From: Cylindrotheca closterium
Lineage: Eukaryota > Bacillariophyta > Bacillariophyceae > Bacillariales > Bacillariaceae
Reading direction: 5' to 3'
Length of the DNA: 64,000 bases
Assembly: GCA_933822405.4 (NCBI GenBank)
Contig: CAKOGP040001758.1
Coordinates: 109,945 to 173,944 of the forward strand
The notes below the pieces were generated by a model that saw only the letters and a program-made list of their open reading frames with translations, made no database searches and was not told the origin of the DNA. This document shows, piece after piece, positions 1-9,056 of this stretch. Position 1 is the first letter of the stretch. Every line of letters begins with the position of its first letter. A program made the translations under genes and the position numbers.

Positions 1-1048
1 CCGCTTGGTAGCTCTTGATCGTGGCCTGGTGGAAAGCCGGCCTCAGGGGTTCTTCAGGGGATATTGCTGGAGCCGTTGATGCTGGATGGTGGGTGGGGTT
101 GGCACTGATTGGTCGGGTCCCATCCACCAGAGTTGGACCAGAAGGATGTGGTTGTTCCTGTCCCATGTTGATAGCGGACATTCGCAATCTTGCTTCTTCT
201 CGTTCTTGTTCCATCCGTCTGGCTGCGTTGCTCATTTTATCCGCTGAGTCCTGAAGCTTTACAAAGTAGGGATGGATGGCTTCAAGGACAGATTGGAGGA
301 TGGGCTGATTGTTCTGAGTTTCAGCGGCCGCTGACTCCGGTTTGAGTATTCTGGCGGTCGTAGGTGGCTGGGGGGGAGAATTCAGAGTATTGTTACCTTC
401 TTCAATAGTGACTTGTTTAGGCGTTGTTCCCTTCAGTGTCCTCTTTTTTGCGATGGGAACTTTCCTCTGGGAGGTTGCCCTAGTTTTCTTCCGGGTTGGG
501 GTGAGCTTCTTCTTACGAGGAGACTGGCTTGCCGCCTTCTTTGCCTCCAGTCTTGCCTTCTCTGCTTTCAGCTTCTTCAACTTTGCCTCTTCGATCTCGG
601 CGATCAGTTCATTGATTCGGTCACAGTCGTCTTCGTGGTCGTCGTCTGAGCCATCCGAGAATTGTCCCTCAGAATCCACTTCGCTAGTATTGACATCGGT
701 GTCATCATGATCTTCCTCTTCGTCTGAGATGAAGAGAACCTCAGTGGAGACTCGGTTGAGATGCTCGTCCATCATGGTCTGAATCCGGGGCATCTTCGTT
801 TTCATCACTGTCGATTTCAAATTGGCGATATCTTGCCGGTCGGGCCAAGAAACGGCCGAAGCTGTTCTCCTCGAATGAGAATGGCAAGAAATGGCGGAAG
901 TTACGCTGTCTCCCTTGCGACTCATGCCCGCGCTTGATGCGTCGGAATGTACCGTCTCCACTGGTACCCTGGTCCCTTCACGCGTCTGAGCACGAGTTCG
1001 TCCGGTATTGGGAGAAAAGAAACGTGTAACGTATTCTGGCAGGCTCAT
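1..1048 (-). CDS. Unrecognised charged coiled-coil protein, truncated at the window edge
   Basis: An open frame of about 349 codons begins at the ATG whose complement is at 1046-1048 and runs off the left end without a stop. An in-frame TGA lies a short way upstream, so this is the first possible start. The product begins MSLPEYVTRFFSPNTGR. It then has an Arg/Ser-rich stretch, a strongly acidic block (SDEEEDHDDTD; SDDDHEDD) near residues 110-150, a Lys/Ala/Glu-rich helical stretch around 155-180, and a basic segment with SPRKKKLTPTRKKTR just after it. The rest is low complexity, with a possible second helix rich in Glu, Arg and Met. No catalytic or known domain was recognised. The mix of acidic, coiled and basic segments would fit a chromatin-associated protein or the first ORF of a mobile element. 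Neither can be shown without the missing 3' part. Confidence 0.55.
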   Translation of the reverse strand, partial: MSLPEYVTRFFSPNTGRTRAQTREGTRVPVETVHSDASSAGMSRKGDSVTSAISCHSHSRRTASAVSWPDRQDIANLKSTVMKTKMPRIQTMMDEHLNRVSTEVLFISDEEEDHDDTDVNTSEVDSEGQFSDGSDDDHEDDCDRINELIAEIEEAKLKKLKAEKARLEAKKAASQSPRKKKLTPTRKKTRATSQRKVPIAKKRTLKGTTPKQVTIEEGNNTLNSPPQPPTTARILKPESAAAETQNNQPILQSVLEAIHPYFVKLQDSADKMSNAARRMEQEREEARLRMSAINMGQEQPHPSGPTLVDGTRPISANPTHHPASTAPAISPEEPLRPAFHQATIKSYQA

Positions 1049-1199
1049 GATGACACTCCTCTCCCCTATAACTCCAATTCTTGCTCAAGTTCCGAGTTGG
1101 ATTGATTTGTGTGCTTTTTGATGCAGCTGCAAGTCATTCCAATTCGGGGCTTTTCGCAGGCTTTCCTCCAGCTTCGTACTCTGTACGTTCACTTTCCTA

Positions 1200-1230
1200 C
1201 GGTGGTCATTTGAAGTATTCATGACCACCG
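1200..1230. repeat. Perfect inverted repeat, 10-bp stem, 11-nt loop
   Basis: CGGTGGTCAT at 1200-1209 is matched by ATGACCACCG at 1221-1230. The site lies between two divergent genes and could be a protein-binding site or a hairpin. Its function is unknown. Confidence 0.7.
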
Positions 1231-1412
1231 GAATCTGGAATTCTTCTTCTCAATTTCTTTCGTAACCTTTCTATACGGTCAGCTGGATAGAGTTCAGAAT
1301 AAAAGGACAGTCGAACATGTCGGACAGTGAAGTCGGATAATCGAGGTCGGACGAGTATGGATGCGTGGAAGGCGAACTATCTTGAATAATGTAGACGATG
1401 ATAATAATAACA

Positions 1413-1413
<1 letters not shown>

Positions 1414-1459
<46 letters not shown>
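1414..1459. repeat. (CA)n microsatellite
   Basis: About 23 uninterrupted CA/AC dinucleotide units, in the intergenic region about 190 bp upstream of the ATG at 1652. Such a run is normally length-polymorphic. Confidence 0.95.
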
Positions 1460-1460
<1 letters not shown>

Positions 1461-1651
1461 CGTCCAGCGTCCAGTGACAATACTATCTACGACAACAAAG
1501 TGAGCTTCGTTTGCAAATGGAAGGTATAATGCAAGCCTTTTGCTGAGAGAATAAGGATTTTTCCATGGCGTTGTAAAGTTGGTACATTTTGAGTTTGAAA
1601 CCTTTTCTCATCATTCGCGCAGCATTGGCGGTATTATATATAGTTACGACA

Positions 1652-3100
1652 ATGAACAACTTTGCGGAAAGCAGCCAAGAAAAAGATGGTCGTTCGAGTT
1701 CACGGCCTCGTTGTCGAAAGAGCCTTCTGGTAATCGCATTGATGGGAATGTCTATGGTCTCGCTACTAGTCAGTTCGGATTATGCAACCAACTCGATGAA
1801 CACGATGCTCGGAAGAGAGCGAAACTACCACAATATCGAAGCAACTTCTGATGCAACTATCGTGGATACTCTGACGCAGCCTCATAATACATCTCGCGAA
1901 AAAGTATCACTAGAATCTCCAACGAATACCAGTGAAACGATCGAGAACAAATCTCTCGATGCAAACGGTGTTTCGACGTCACCAATTGGGACTGACGACA
2001 AAACAGATCATTCAGAGAAAGAGACCAATCGTAGTCCAACGGATGGATCATCATTGACGAAGAATAGTCAAACTGCTGATAGGACATTGACTATTGTGGT
2101 GCAGCTAAGTGGTGAACTAGGGAATCAAGTACACAAGATTGCCAATGGCCTCTGTGTGCAAGACCACGTGGAAAACGAACTCGGCCTCAAAACCAAGCTG
2201 GTGTTGCGAGCCCAGAATCATGCCAAATGGAAACATGCCATGGAATGGACCAAGGAAGCATTTCCAAAGACTGGTCCCTTTGATTTTCGGGCCGGAAATA
2301 CCGAAGAATTTGATTCCATCCACAGGTTGCAGGAGCGTTGGATGGACCAGCTGATAAGTGAAAACAAACTCGATTTGACCAACCTATCGGATCCATCCAT
2401 GCTAAAGGACCTATCCTGCTCTGAACCCAAGTGCTATGTGGACACTGTAAATTTACTGAAACAAACCTGGGATCGCGAAGGTCGACCTTCCATACCAGAT
2501 GACGCAACCATTTCCATGCCACACATCTTCGTCACAGCCTTTGCGGGACACTACTGTTTGGACCGAATGTATGAGAAATATCGAGACTTTTTCCAAATAG
2601 ATGAGAGCACCATTTGCAAGCAGATACCAGATCCAGATGAGTCGGTCTTGCACTTGCGCAATTTCTTGGTAGAGATGCCCAAACGAGGGAAACAGCTGGG
2701 CTTTGAGCAGCTGGGTCCGAATGTGACTGCGACACTAATATTCAAAGACTACCAACCTGGCGATAAAGTGGCCATTATCAGTCGCTTCCCGGACAAGGTA
2801 CAGGACTTTATTAATGCACTGAAAGACCAAAAAGGTATTCGAGCTCGCTACATTGAGGGTCAGACTGGAAATCAAGATTTTTGCTTTCTAATGAAGGCTC
2901 AAAAGGAGATAATTGGTCAAAAGGTTTCGACCTTTGTGTCATTGGCTGGGATTCTTGGCGATGCCAAGAAAGTTCGTCTTTATTCTGTGGAAAGTATAGA
3001 GACAAGGACCCGTAGTGTACATTTCTTCAACATGACGTTCGCGAATGAAGATTTGCGAAAGCGAATCGTCTACGAAAACTACAACTTGACGCATCGGTGA
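1652..3100 (+). CDS. Type II membrane protein, fucosyltransferase-like (tentative)
   Basis: The product is 482 aa. The open frame extends upstream to a TTG, but the first ATG is at 1652 and gives a sensible protein. It has a short cytosolic basic segment, one membrane segment (about residues 24-42, SLLVIALMGMSMVSLLV), a long Ser/Thr-rich stem with N-glycosylation sites (NTS, NKS), then a folded domain from about residue 150. That domain opens with VVQLSGELGNQVHKIANG, resembling the G-x-LGNQ loop of GT11-type fucosyltransferases. It ends with FCFLMKAQKEIIGQ followed by STFVSLAGILG, a pattern resembling the C-terminal donor-binding part of such enzymes. A Golgi-resident transferase acting on glycans is the likely role. 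Assignment to a specific GT family or sugar is not secure. No intron is needed. Confidence 0.7.
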   Translation: MNNFAESSQEKDGRSSSRPRCRKSLLVIALMGMSMVSLLVSSDYATNSMNTMLGRERNYHNIEATSDATIVDTLTQPHNTSREKVSLESPTNTSETIENKSLDANGVSTSPIGTDDKTDHSEKETNRSPTDGSSLTKNSQTADRTLTIVVQLSGELGNQVHKIANGLCVQDHVENELGLKTKLVLRAQNHAKWKHAMEWTKEAFPKTGPFDFRAGNTEEFDSIHRLQERWMDQLISENKLDLTNLSDPSMLKDLSCSEPKCYVDTVNLLKQTWDREGRPSIPDDATISMPHIFVTAFAGHYCLDRMYEKYRDFFQIDESTICKQIPDPDESVLHLRNFLVEMPKRGKQLGFEQLGPNVTATLIFKDYQPGDKVAIISRFPDKVQDFINALKDQKGIRARYIEGQTGNQDFCFLMKAQKEIIGQKVSTFVSLAGILGDAKKVRLYSVESIETRTRSVHFFNMTFANEDLRKRIVYENYNLTHR

Positions 3101-3619
3101 CGAGTCAGCTAGCTAGGGAAGATTGAATCATCCTGATATCAAATCTTCTGCGACTTGTCGCTACAAAAGTTTATTCGATAAGAGAAAAGTTTATTCGATA
3201 AGAGACAGATTGGAGCGGATGCCTAGAATCGGCCTCTTGCTCCACCAATTATAGAATATGCTGATGGTTCACGGGGAAGCAAGCTATTGGTGCCCGTTAC
3301 TGGAAAAAGTCATGGGAAGAGTTTGCAAACGCTATGTTAAGGCAAGGAGGTTTGATTTCAACCTGAGCGGACTATATAGATGAGTGCGAATTTCAATGTT
3401 AGCCTCGTTTTCCACATGTTCACAATCGACTTGGTTCTTAACTCGTAAGCAGTATTTTTAAAAGTACGAAGAATTCTTAATATAATAGTTATCCGAATGT
3501 ATGCATGGGATTGCGTTCATTGAATAACTTAGGAGTAGATGAACAGCCAGAATCGAGTGTCTTGCCATGAGTACCTTCAGTATTGACATAATACTCACCA
3601 AACCTTTCAAACAATGGGT
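3101..3619. other. Intergenic region between convergent genes
   Basis: This AT-rich stretch holds the shared 3' ends of the fucosyltransferase-like gene and the LRR gene. Apart from a 20-bp tandem duplication at 3165-3204, nothing was recognised. Confidence 0.5.
3165..3204. repeat. Perfect 2 x 20-bp tandem duplication
   Basis: The unit AAAAGTTTATTCGATAAGAG occurs twice without interruption, just downstream of the stop at 3100. It probably lies in the 3' UTR. Confidence 0.9.
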
Positions 3620-6600
3620 TTAGAGGCAATTATCTTTGACAACGCAGCTAGGGACGTTTGTGGTATTATCTGGGATGCCAAAAGAATCTTGAAAGCAGTT
3701 ACGTTCCTCAACATCGTCGAACGATTCAGCTGTAACGAAAGAAAGGAGTTAGGGGAGCGATACTGGAAGGAATGGCACGAAAACCCAACTTACCCAAGTA
3801 GCAATCTTCGACAAGTGTCGTTGGAAGATTTGGAATGGATCCACTTAGTCGATTTATTGCTAAAGAATCATGGCAAAAATTAGGTTGTGAGTTTTGATCA
3901 TCAGTTTCAGCTTTGACACTGGCCACACTAGGTGGATGTACTCACCCAAATCCAAATAGGTTAGAGGCAATAAACCGATTTCAGAAGGGATCGTTCCTGT
4001 TAGACCATTGCCATACGCCGTGAATTCTCTCAAATTTGTCATTAGTCCCTGCAACGAAAATGAGTTGATTGAAGCGTTTCGAGACATGAATATCAGCAAT
4101 GGAACTCACAATTTCGGAAGGAAGTACTGATGGTCCAATTTTGTTCACATGCAAGTTCAAGTGCGACAAGTTTGTGAGGCTACCAAACTCCGAAGGGACG
4201 GGTCTGTGGCGGATTGGGAATGTTGACATCTGAGTGTGAGTGAAGAAAATGGGGATCAAAGCGTTCTCGCATTAGCCAGTACCACTGCTTACCCAGTCAG
4301 TTCCATGTTATCCAAATCCAAATACAGCAATTGCGACGATAATAGACCGAACTCGGTGGGCAAATCACCGATGATGGGATTGTCGTCCAAATCCAAACGA
4401 GTTAGTGCTGTCAACGCGCCAACTGTTGTGGGGATGGTACCAATAAGTCTATTGTGGGAAAGGTTGCAGTATGTCAACGCAGACAACATTTCAATCTCAT
4501 TTGGAAGTGCACCTGTTAGCTCGTTGTAATCTGTTGTAGTTCATATCCGGCAAAAGAAGGCGCAACGGTTAGGGAATAGACTCAACACAGTAACGATGAA
4601 CTTTCAGTTTGATTCAAGGTACGTGTACCACGTACCTAGTTTCAACGTCGTCAACTGGTTTAGCATAAGCTGGAAAGATGAAAAAGTCAGTGTAAGAAGC
4701 CAATCCAAAAACAGTAAACGACAACAACAAACAATAAATCAAACAGGAAACATTCAACAACGTACAAATGATGATGGGACCCTTCCTGAAAGATGATGAT
4801 TCAAAAGCGTTGTAAGAAGAAACCAATCAAAGAACAAGAACCTGTACAAATAAGCAAGGGGACAATCAACAACGTACCAGTCAAGTAATTATCAGAAAGA
4901 TCTAGATATTCCAACAAAGTCAAGGCTCCTATCTCGGACGGAATCAGACCAGCGAAATCATTGTCCTCTGAACAATAAAACCAAATTGCAAGCAGGTGAG
5001 CATCCCGGTTTCTTCAATGATGGATCTCTTCGCAGAAATATAACAGCCAACACTTACCCAAATCCAAATGAGTCAATTGATTCAAGATTCCCTGGAAATA
5101 AGTGAAAATCAAAAAGCAAAACAGACAGAACTTAGCCCGTTGCATTACATCCATATGTGTGTGACGATTCCATGCATACATGCAGTACTTACGAACTCTG
5201 TGGGAATGCTACCTTCAATGCCAGAATCAGCGATTTCGATATAACTGGACCTTCCGCTTTCGTCGCACCAAGACCCGTACCAGTTACAGTGACTGTTGGA
5301 TGTCATCCAAGCGCCCCCGCCCTCTGTGAAAGAACTGTCACCTTCGAGGCACGAATAATAAATGACGGCGATGGCATAGCGTTCCAAACACTGTTCCTCT
5401 GCGGGGGCACCAATGGGACTCGGCATCCATGTGTCCTCAGTCGTAACCCATGCATAGGCCTTATCGAGAAGGGGTTGGTGGTCAGCTAGAATGACATCCC
5501 AGTCGCAGCCGGTAGGTGTGGGTGGTGGGGTATCGGCTGTGCGTCCGGCTGCAATAGTACAGGAATAGGACAATAATAAAGTAACGGAGACGAGAAGTGA
5601 ACGAGAAGTGAACGATTGATTCAGATTGACAACAATCCAACCAGCCAGCAGCCACGTCATCGTGGTCCTACAGATCTAAAACTTACTGTTTTTGGTCTTT
5701 GGAGTTCCAACTCTAGACTGAGTCATTGGAGTTTCGATTCTACCGGTAGTCTGGGTCTTTGGAATTCCAACTCTAGACTGAGTCATTGGAGTTTCGACCC
5801 TACCGGTAGACTGGGTCTTTGGAGTTCCAACTCTAGACTCGGTAGTATGCTCACGCTTCTCAGCTGGTTAATGATTGATCCAGTTCATAGATTCATAGTT
5901 AGTTATGAATCTTCTAGAAGGACAAGACAAAAACTCCAAAACAGCAATACGTACCTACTGTCATACCGGTAGATCCAACTCTGGCCCTGACATGCTCACG
6001 CTTGCCATATTTGGCTCGATCCTCTTCAGTATAGTCTGATTGATTTATATAAAATAGATTGATGGTTAGCCTCAGAATGAATGAATAGTTACAATGCATG
6101 CAACCACACAACAATGCAGCAACACGTACCCATGGTTGTACTAGTACGGGTGCCAGGATTTGTACGTTTGTCATATTTGGCTCGGTCCTCTTCAGTCACG
6201 TCTGATTGATTTATATAAAATAGATTGATGGTTAGCCTCAGAATGAATGAATAATTACAATGCATGCAACTACACAACAATGCAGCAACACGTACCCATG
6301 GTTGTACTAGTACGGGTGCCAGGATTTGTACGTTTGTCATATTTGGCTCGATCCTCTTCAGTATAGTCTGATTGATTTATATAAAATAGATTGATGGTTA
6401 GCCTCAGAATGAATGAATAGTTACAATGCATGCAACCACACAACAATGCAGCAACACGTACCCATGGTTGTACTAGTACGGGTGCCAGGATTTGTACGTT
6501 TGTCATATTTGGCTCGGTCCTCTTCAGTCACGTCTGATTGATTTATATAAAATAGATTGATGGTTAGCCTCAGAATGAATGAATAATTACAATGCATGCA

Positions 6601-7089
6601 ACTACACAACAATGCAGCAACACGTACCCATGGTTGTACTAGTACGGGTGCCAGGATTTGTACGTTTGTCATATTTGGCACGATCCTCTTCAGTATAGTC
6701 TGATTGATTTATATAAAATAGATTGATGGTTAGCCTCAGAATGAATGAATAATTACAATGCATGCAACCACACAACAATGCAGCAACACGTACCCATGGT
6801 TGTACTAGTACGGGTGCCAGGATTTGCCCGTTTGTCATATTTGGCTCGATCCTCTTCAGTATAGTCTGATTGATTTATATAAAATAGATTGATGGTTAGT
6901 CTCAGAACTATTTGCGATGCTGCATCCGGAACGACACAACACGAGCATAATACAGAAACCCGTACCTAAAGTCGCACTTGTACGGGTGGAAGGATTTGCC
7001 CGGCCCTGGTGGGCATAGCCGCCATCATGAGTTGCTTGAGCAAAGGGCAACGAGGCGAGAGTAACAACAGCAAGGGACAAGAACTTCAT
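3620..7089 (-). CDS. Secreted exon-repeat/LRR protein, 18 coding exons
   Basis: Reconstructed exons, 5' to 3': 7089-6966, 6865-6794, 6699-6628, 6533-6462, 6367-6296, 6201-6130, 6035-5955, 5863-5687, 5548-5193, 5091-5058, 4967-4878, 4785-4766, 4669-4636, 4530-4293, 4203-4110, 4048-3946, 3859-3794, 3729-3620. Every junction has a GT donor and AG acceptor and keeps frame: 1887 nt, 628 aa. Order of parts: signal peptide (MKFLSLAVVTLASLPFAQA), five 24-aa repeats (DYTEEDRAKYDKR type), a 27-aa variant, a 20-aa Thr/Pro-rich repeat (SRVGTPKTQ type), a Cys-rich LRR cap (ERYAIAVIYYSC ... HCNWYGSWCDE), about eight plant-type LRRs (LDLxxNxLTGxIPxE) and a Cys-containing tail. There is no membrane segment after the LRRs, so a secreted recognition or matrix protein is likely. 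A TATA-like run lies at 7152-7160. Alternative: two genes, the first ending at TAG 5676-5678 and the second starting at ATG 5660. They would be only 15 bp apart, and a consensus donor (GTAAGT at 5686) and acceptor join them in frame, so I prefer one gene. Confidence 0.75.
5687..5863 (-). repeat. 60-bp coding tandem repeat (20-aa Thr/Pro-rich unit)
   Basis: Almost three units of exactly 60 bp lie within one exon of the LRR gene. They encode SRVGTPKTQSTGRVETPMTQ-type repeats and differ at only a few bases. The units carry TACCGGTA in coding sequence. The linker would be extended and probably O-glycosylated. Confidence 0.85.
5955..6965 (-). repeat. 166-bp tandem array, each unit one exon plus one intron
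   Basis: Exon copies start at 6865, 6699, 6533, 6367 and 6201, exactly 166 bp apart: 72-nt exon plus 94-nt intron. A sixth, diverged copy (6035-5955) carries a 9-nt longer exon. The introns are nearly as conserved as the exons, so duplication is recent. Exons alternate between DYT and DVT starts. Introns alternate between two variants (TAGTTAC with AACCAC, TAATTAC with AACTAC), showing a two-unit, 332-bp higher-order repeat. All copies are flanked by phase-1 introns. Confidence 0.9.
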
Positions 7090-7639
7090 CTTGATGTTCC
7101 AGAACGATTGTTTTGCTGTGAAGACGATGCAAAACACGGTGAGGATGCTCCATATATATATTGCATATATTCTTTTTGGATCTTTTTACACTTGATTTCT
7201 GTAGAAGTATGTACACGTGTACCAGAGAAATACTTTTTTAAATTATGACCGAAATCATCCTGCGCGTTTAGCATGTGGGATTTTACTCGTAAATTTTTTG
7301 ACATGAATATATTTTGACTCATCTCCCAAAGTCAGCTATTCTCAGTTCCAACGTGAGTACCTGTGAAAGTACAGTAAGCATCAAAACGCAGTTTCTCCTG
7401 CGCAGGATTCGAGCTTAGAATGCTTGAATCACTTCACTGGAGGAGAATGAATTCATCAATCAACAGCCTTGATTGCTGCCTGCGGATTGGAATTTTGACA
7501 ATTAACGTCTCAAGAGCTCGAACTACTACCGCAGTTTGGTGTGGCAGTATTATCTCTACAGTACGGTATAATACTGGCTGTTTCTCATTCATGAATACGG
7601 GTGATATGTTTCAAAACAGGAATATTGTAGTGTATCAAT
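7090..7639. other. Upstream region of the exon-repeat/LRR gene
   Basis: It contains a TATATATA-like run (7152-7160) about 65 bp upstream of the ATG, and the 12-bp palindrome GTACACGTGTAC at 7211-7222, which holds a CACGTG core. The plus-strand open frame from 7420 has no coding character. Confidence 0.5.
7211..7222. promoter_or_regulatory. Palindrome GTACACGTGTAC with a G-box core
   Basis: A perfect 12-bp palindrome about 120 bp upstream of the LRR gene start. CACGTG is the classical core bound by bHLH and some bZIP factors. The identical 12-mer recurs at 14383-14394. A regulatory role is inferred. Confidence 0.4.
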
Positions 7640-8634
7640 TTATCTATTTTCTTCTCGCAGCCTTTGTCTTTGTTTGTACTTTGCATACAGGGGATTTTGT
7701 AGAGCTGTGTCATCAAACAGTGGTCGGTATGCGTCAGGCAAGAATTCTGATTCTACTCCTGCTATTGTGGAGGAAACAACCACATCCAACACACCACTGG
7801 CTTCTTCAGCAGCATTAGCACTGCTTACTTCCTCGTCATCCATAGTAACTCGCAAAGCATGGCGAGGACAATCCAACTGACTTTCTGTATTGCTTTCATC
7901 ACTCAAGATGACATGTAGGATATGTGAGCCAGTCCCCATTTCGTCCGGAGCATCTTCGGACAAACACACTGTCGCCCTTTCGATGGCGCGTGGGATTTCG
8001 CCTATTGGGGAGACTTTTAGATTTTCCCAACTCTTGTCATCTTTGGTATCTTTGGCAAACATCATGATTTTATAATTTTCCCATTCGTCCATGCTCAGTG
8101 AAAAATCAATCCACGAGTGTGCTCTGGGGACACTACACATTCCGCGATTCCGATGTGCGCCCCCATCATACGATAGGTCGATGGCTGGCATCACATGTCG
8201 AATTGTACCTTCACGTCTTTTGAAACAAAAAGAATCGATCAGAAAAAGTGAGCGCACTCTGCCATTCAAAGTCATCTTGTGTTTTTACAATTGGCCACTC
8301 TGAATGTCACTCACACATGCAGCCCCATTGCAAGCTTCACAGCTGGCCTCTTCAAATCGATTGGATGCCAAATTTCATCCACACTTGTCGGCTGTACAAA
8401 ACCATCGCCATCTGGAATTCTGGAAAGTTTACCTTCTTCATCGAGAACCCACGTGGGCCAATCCTGAATGAAAGAAACGGGTAGACTTTGCTTAAAACCA
8501 GAATTGATGGGATTCGTAAGTTGGATAAATTGTCGATTGATGATATCAGGAGCTTGGGGAGTTGACAGAGCATTCACAAAGTAGATGGGCTGTAGACAAG
8601 CGACAGCGCATATTGCGACCAGCTGTGAAAGCAT
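7640..8634 (-). CDS. Secreted or plastid-routed protein of unknown function, two exons
   Basis: Exon 1 is 8634-8315 and exon 2 is 8216-7640. The 98-nt intron has a GTGAGT donor and a pyrimidine-rich TTTTTGTTTCAAAAG acceptor, phase 2. The joined frame gives 298 aa. I chose the ATG at 8634 because it puts a clean signal peptide first (MLSQLVAICAVACLQPIYFVNA). An in-frame ATG at 8703 would add 23 residues. The middle holds conserved-looking patches: DEIWHPIDLKRPAVKLAMGL before the intron, then RHVMPAIDLSYDGGAHRNRG and SVPRAHSWIDFSLSMDEW. The C terminus is charged (KYKQRQRLREENR). No family was recognised. The regular spacing of the patches suggests a folded, conserved domain rather than a random frame. 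Confidence 0.7.
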
Positions 8635-9056
8635 TTTGAAATGAATTGCACCGTCACTATGTTGTTGGCACCGGTACTGTTTCCACCTGGTAATACCTGT
8701 CATACATACAATGATGATATTTGTTGTTGTTGTTAGTCATCGTCAAAAAGAAAAAAGAAAAGTGGCAGGTAGACGGACAGATTGTGAATGGCCGCGACCT
8801 ATCCGAGCCCTTATTGTTTCATAATAAAATATCTTTCGGGAATTTAGAATTTGGAAATTGAACGTTGCCGAAAACGAATTTTGAATTTGCCCTTTGTGGC
8901 GGCGACAAGACGGTGGAGGGAAATATTCGTGACGAGAGCTTCTGCGCTGTTCTCAACAAGCAAGCGACGATCGTGAAAAATCGAAAGTATGACGCAAACA
9001 TATTATTGTGGAAAGAACAGGTGAGATTGAATCACTCTTTTACAGTTCGATTAGTG
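8635..9056. other. Divergent intergenic region
   Basis: Shared upstream region of the minus-strand secreted protein and the plus-strand mitochondrial carrier. An in-frame extension upstream of the carrier ATG starts only at TTG and is taken as 5' UTR. No clear promoter element was seen. Confidence 0.45.

Larger units (their letters stand above)
1049..1651. other. Intergenic region with head-to-head promoters
   Basis: This gap separates the divergent gene at the left edge from the plus-strand membrane protein. It contains a 10-bp-stem inverted repeat and an AC microsatellite, both listed separately. No open frame here has coding character. Confidence 0.5.

Noticed and set aside
1589..1651. 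Upstream extension of the fucosyltransferase-like ORF
   Set aside because: Begins at TTG; the first ATG is at 1652 and gives the normal type II topology.
3614..3883. Plus-strand ORF of 89 aa starting with ATG
   Set aside because: It is antisense to the last exons of the LRR gene, whose exons, splice sites and LRR motifs are consistent on the minus strand.
5145..5660. LRR gene starting at ATG 5660 with its own signal peptide
   Set aside because: Possible, but the hydrophobic stretch is bounded by a consensus donor and acceptor in phase with upstream exons; kept as the alternative model.
5914..6838. A row of overlapping minus-strand ORFs of 78-86 aa
   Set aside because: They read through the introns of the duplicated exons (the ALLC..MHCNYSF and LFYINQS parts are intronic).
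5955..6965. CRISPR-like regular spacing
   Set aside because: The units are contiguous 166-bp exon-intron repeats without unique spacers, in eukaryotic context.
7420..7818. Plus-strand ORF of 132 aa
   Set aside because: Antisense overlap with the exon ending at 7640 and no domain; composition unlike a gene.
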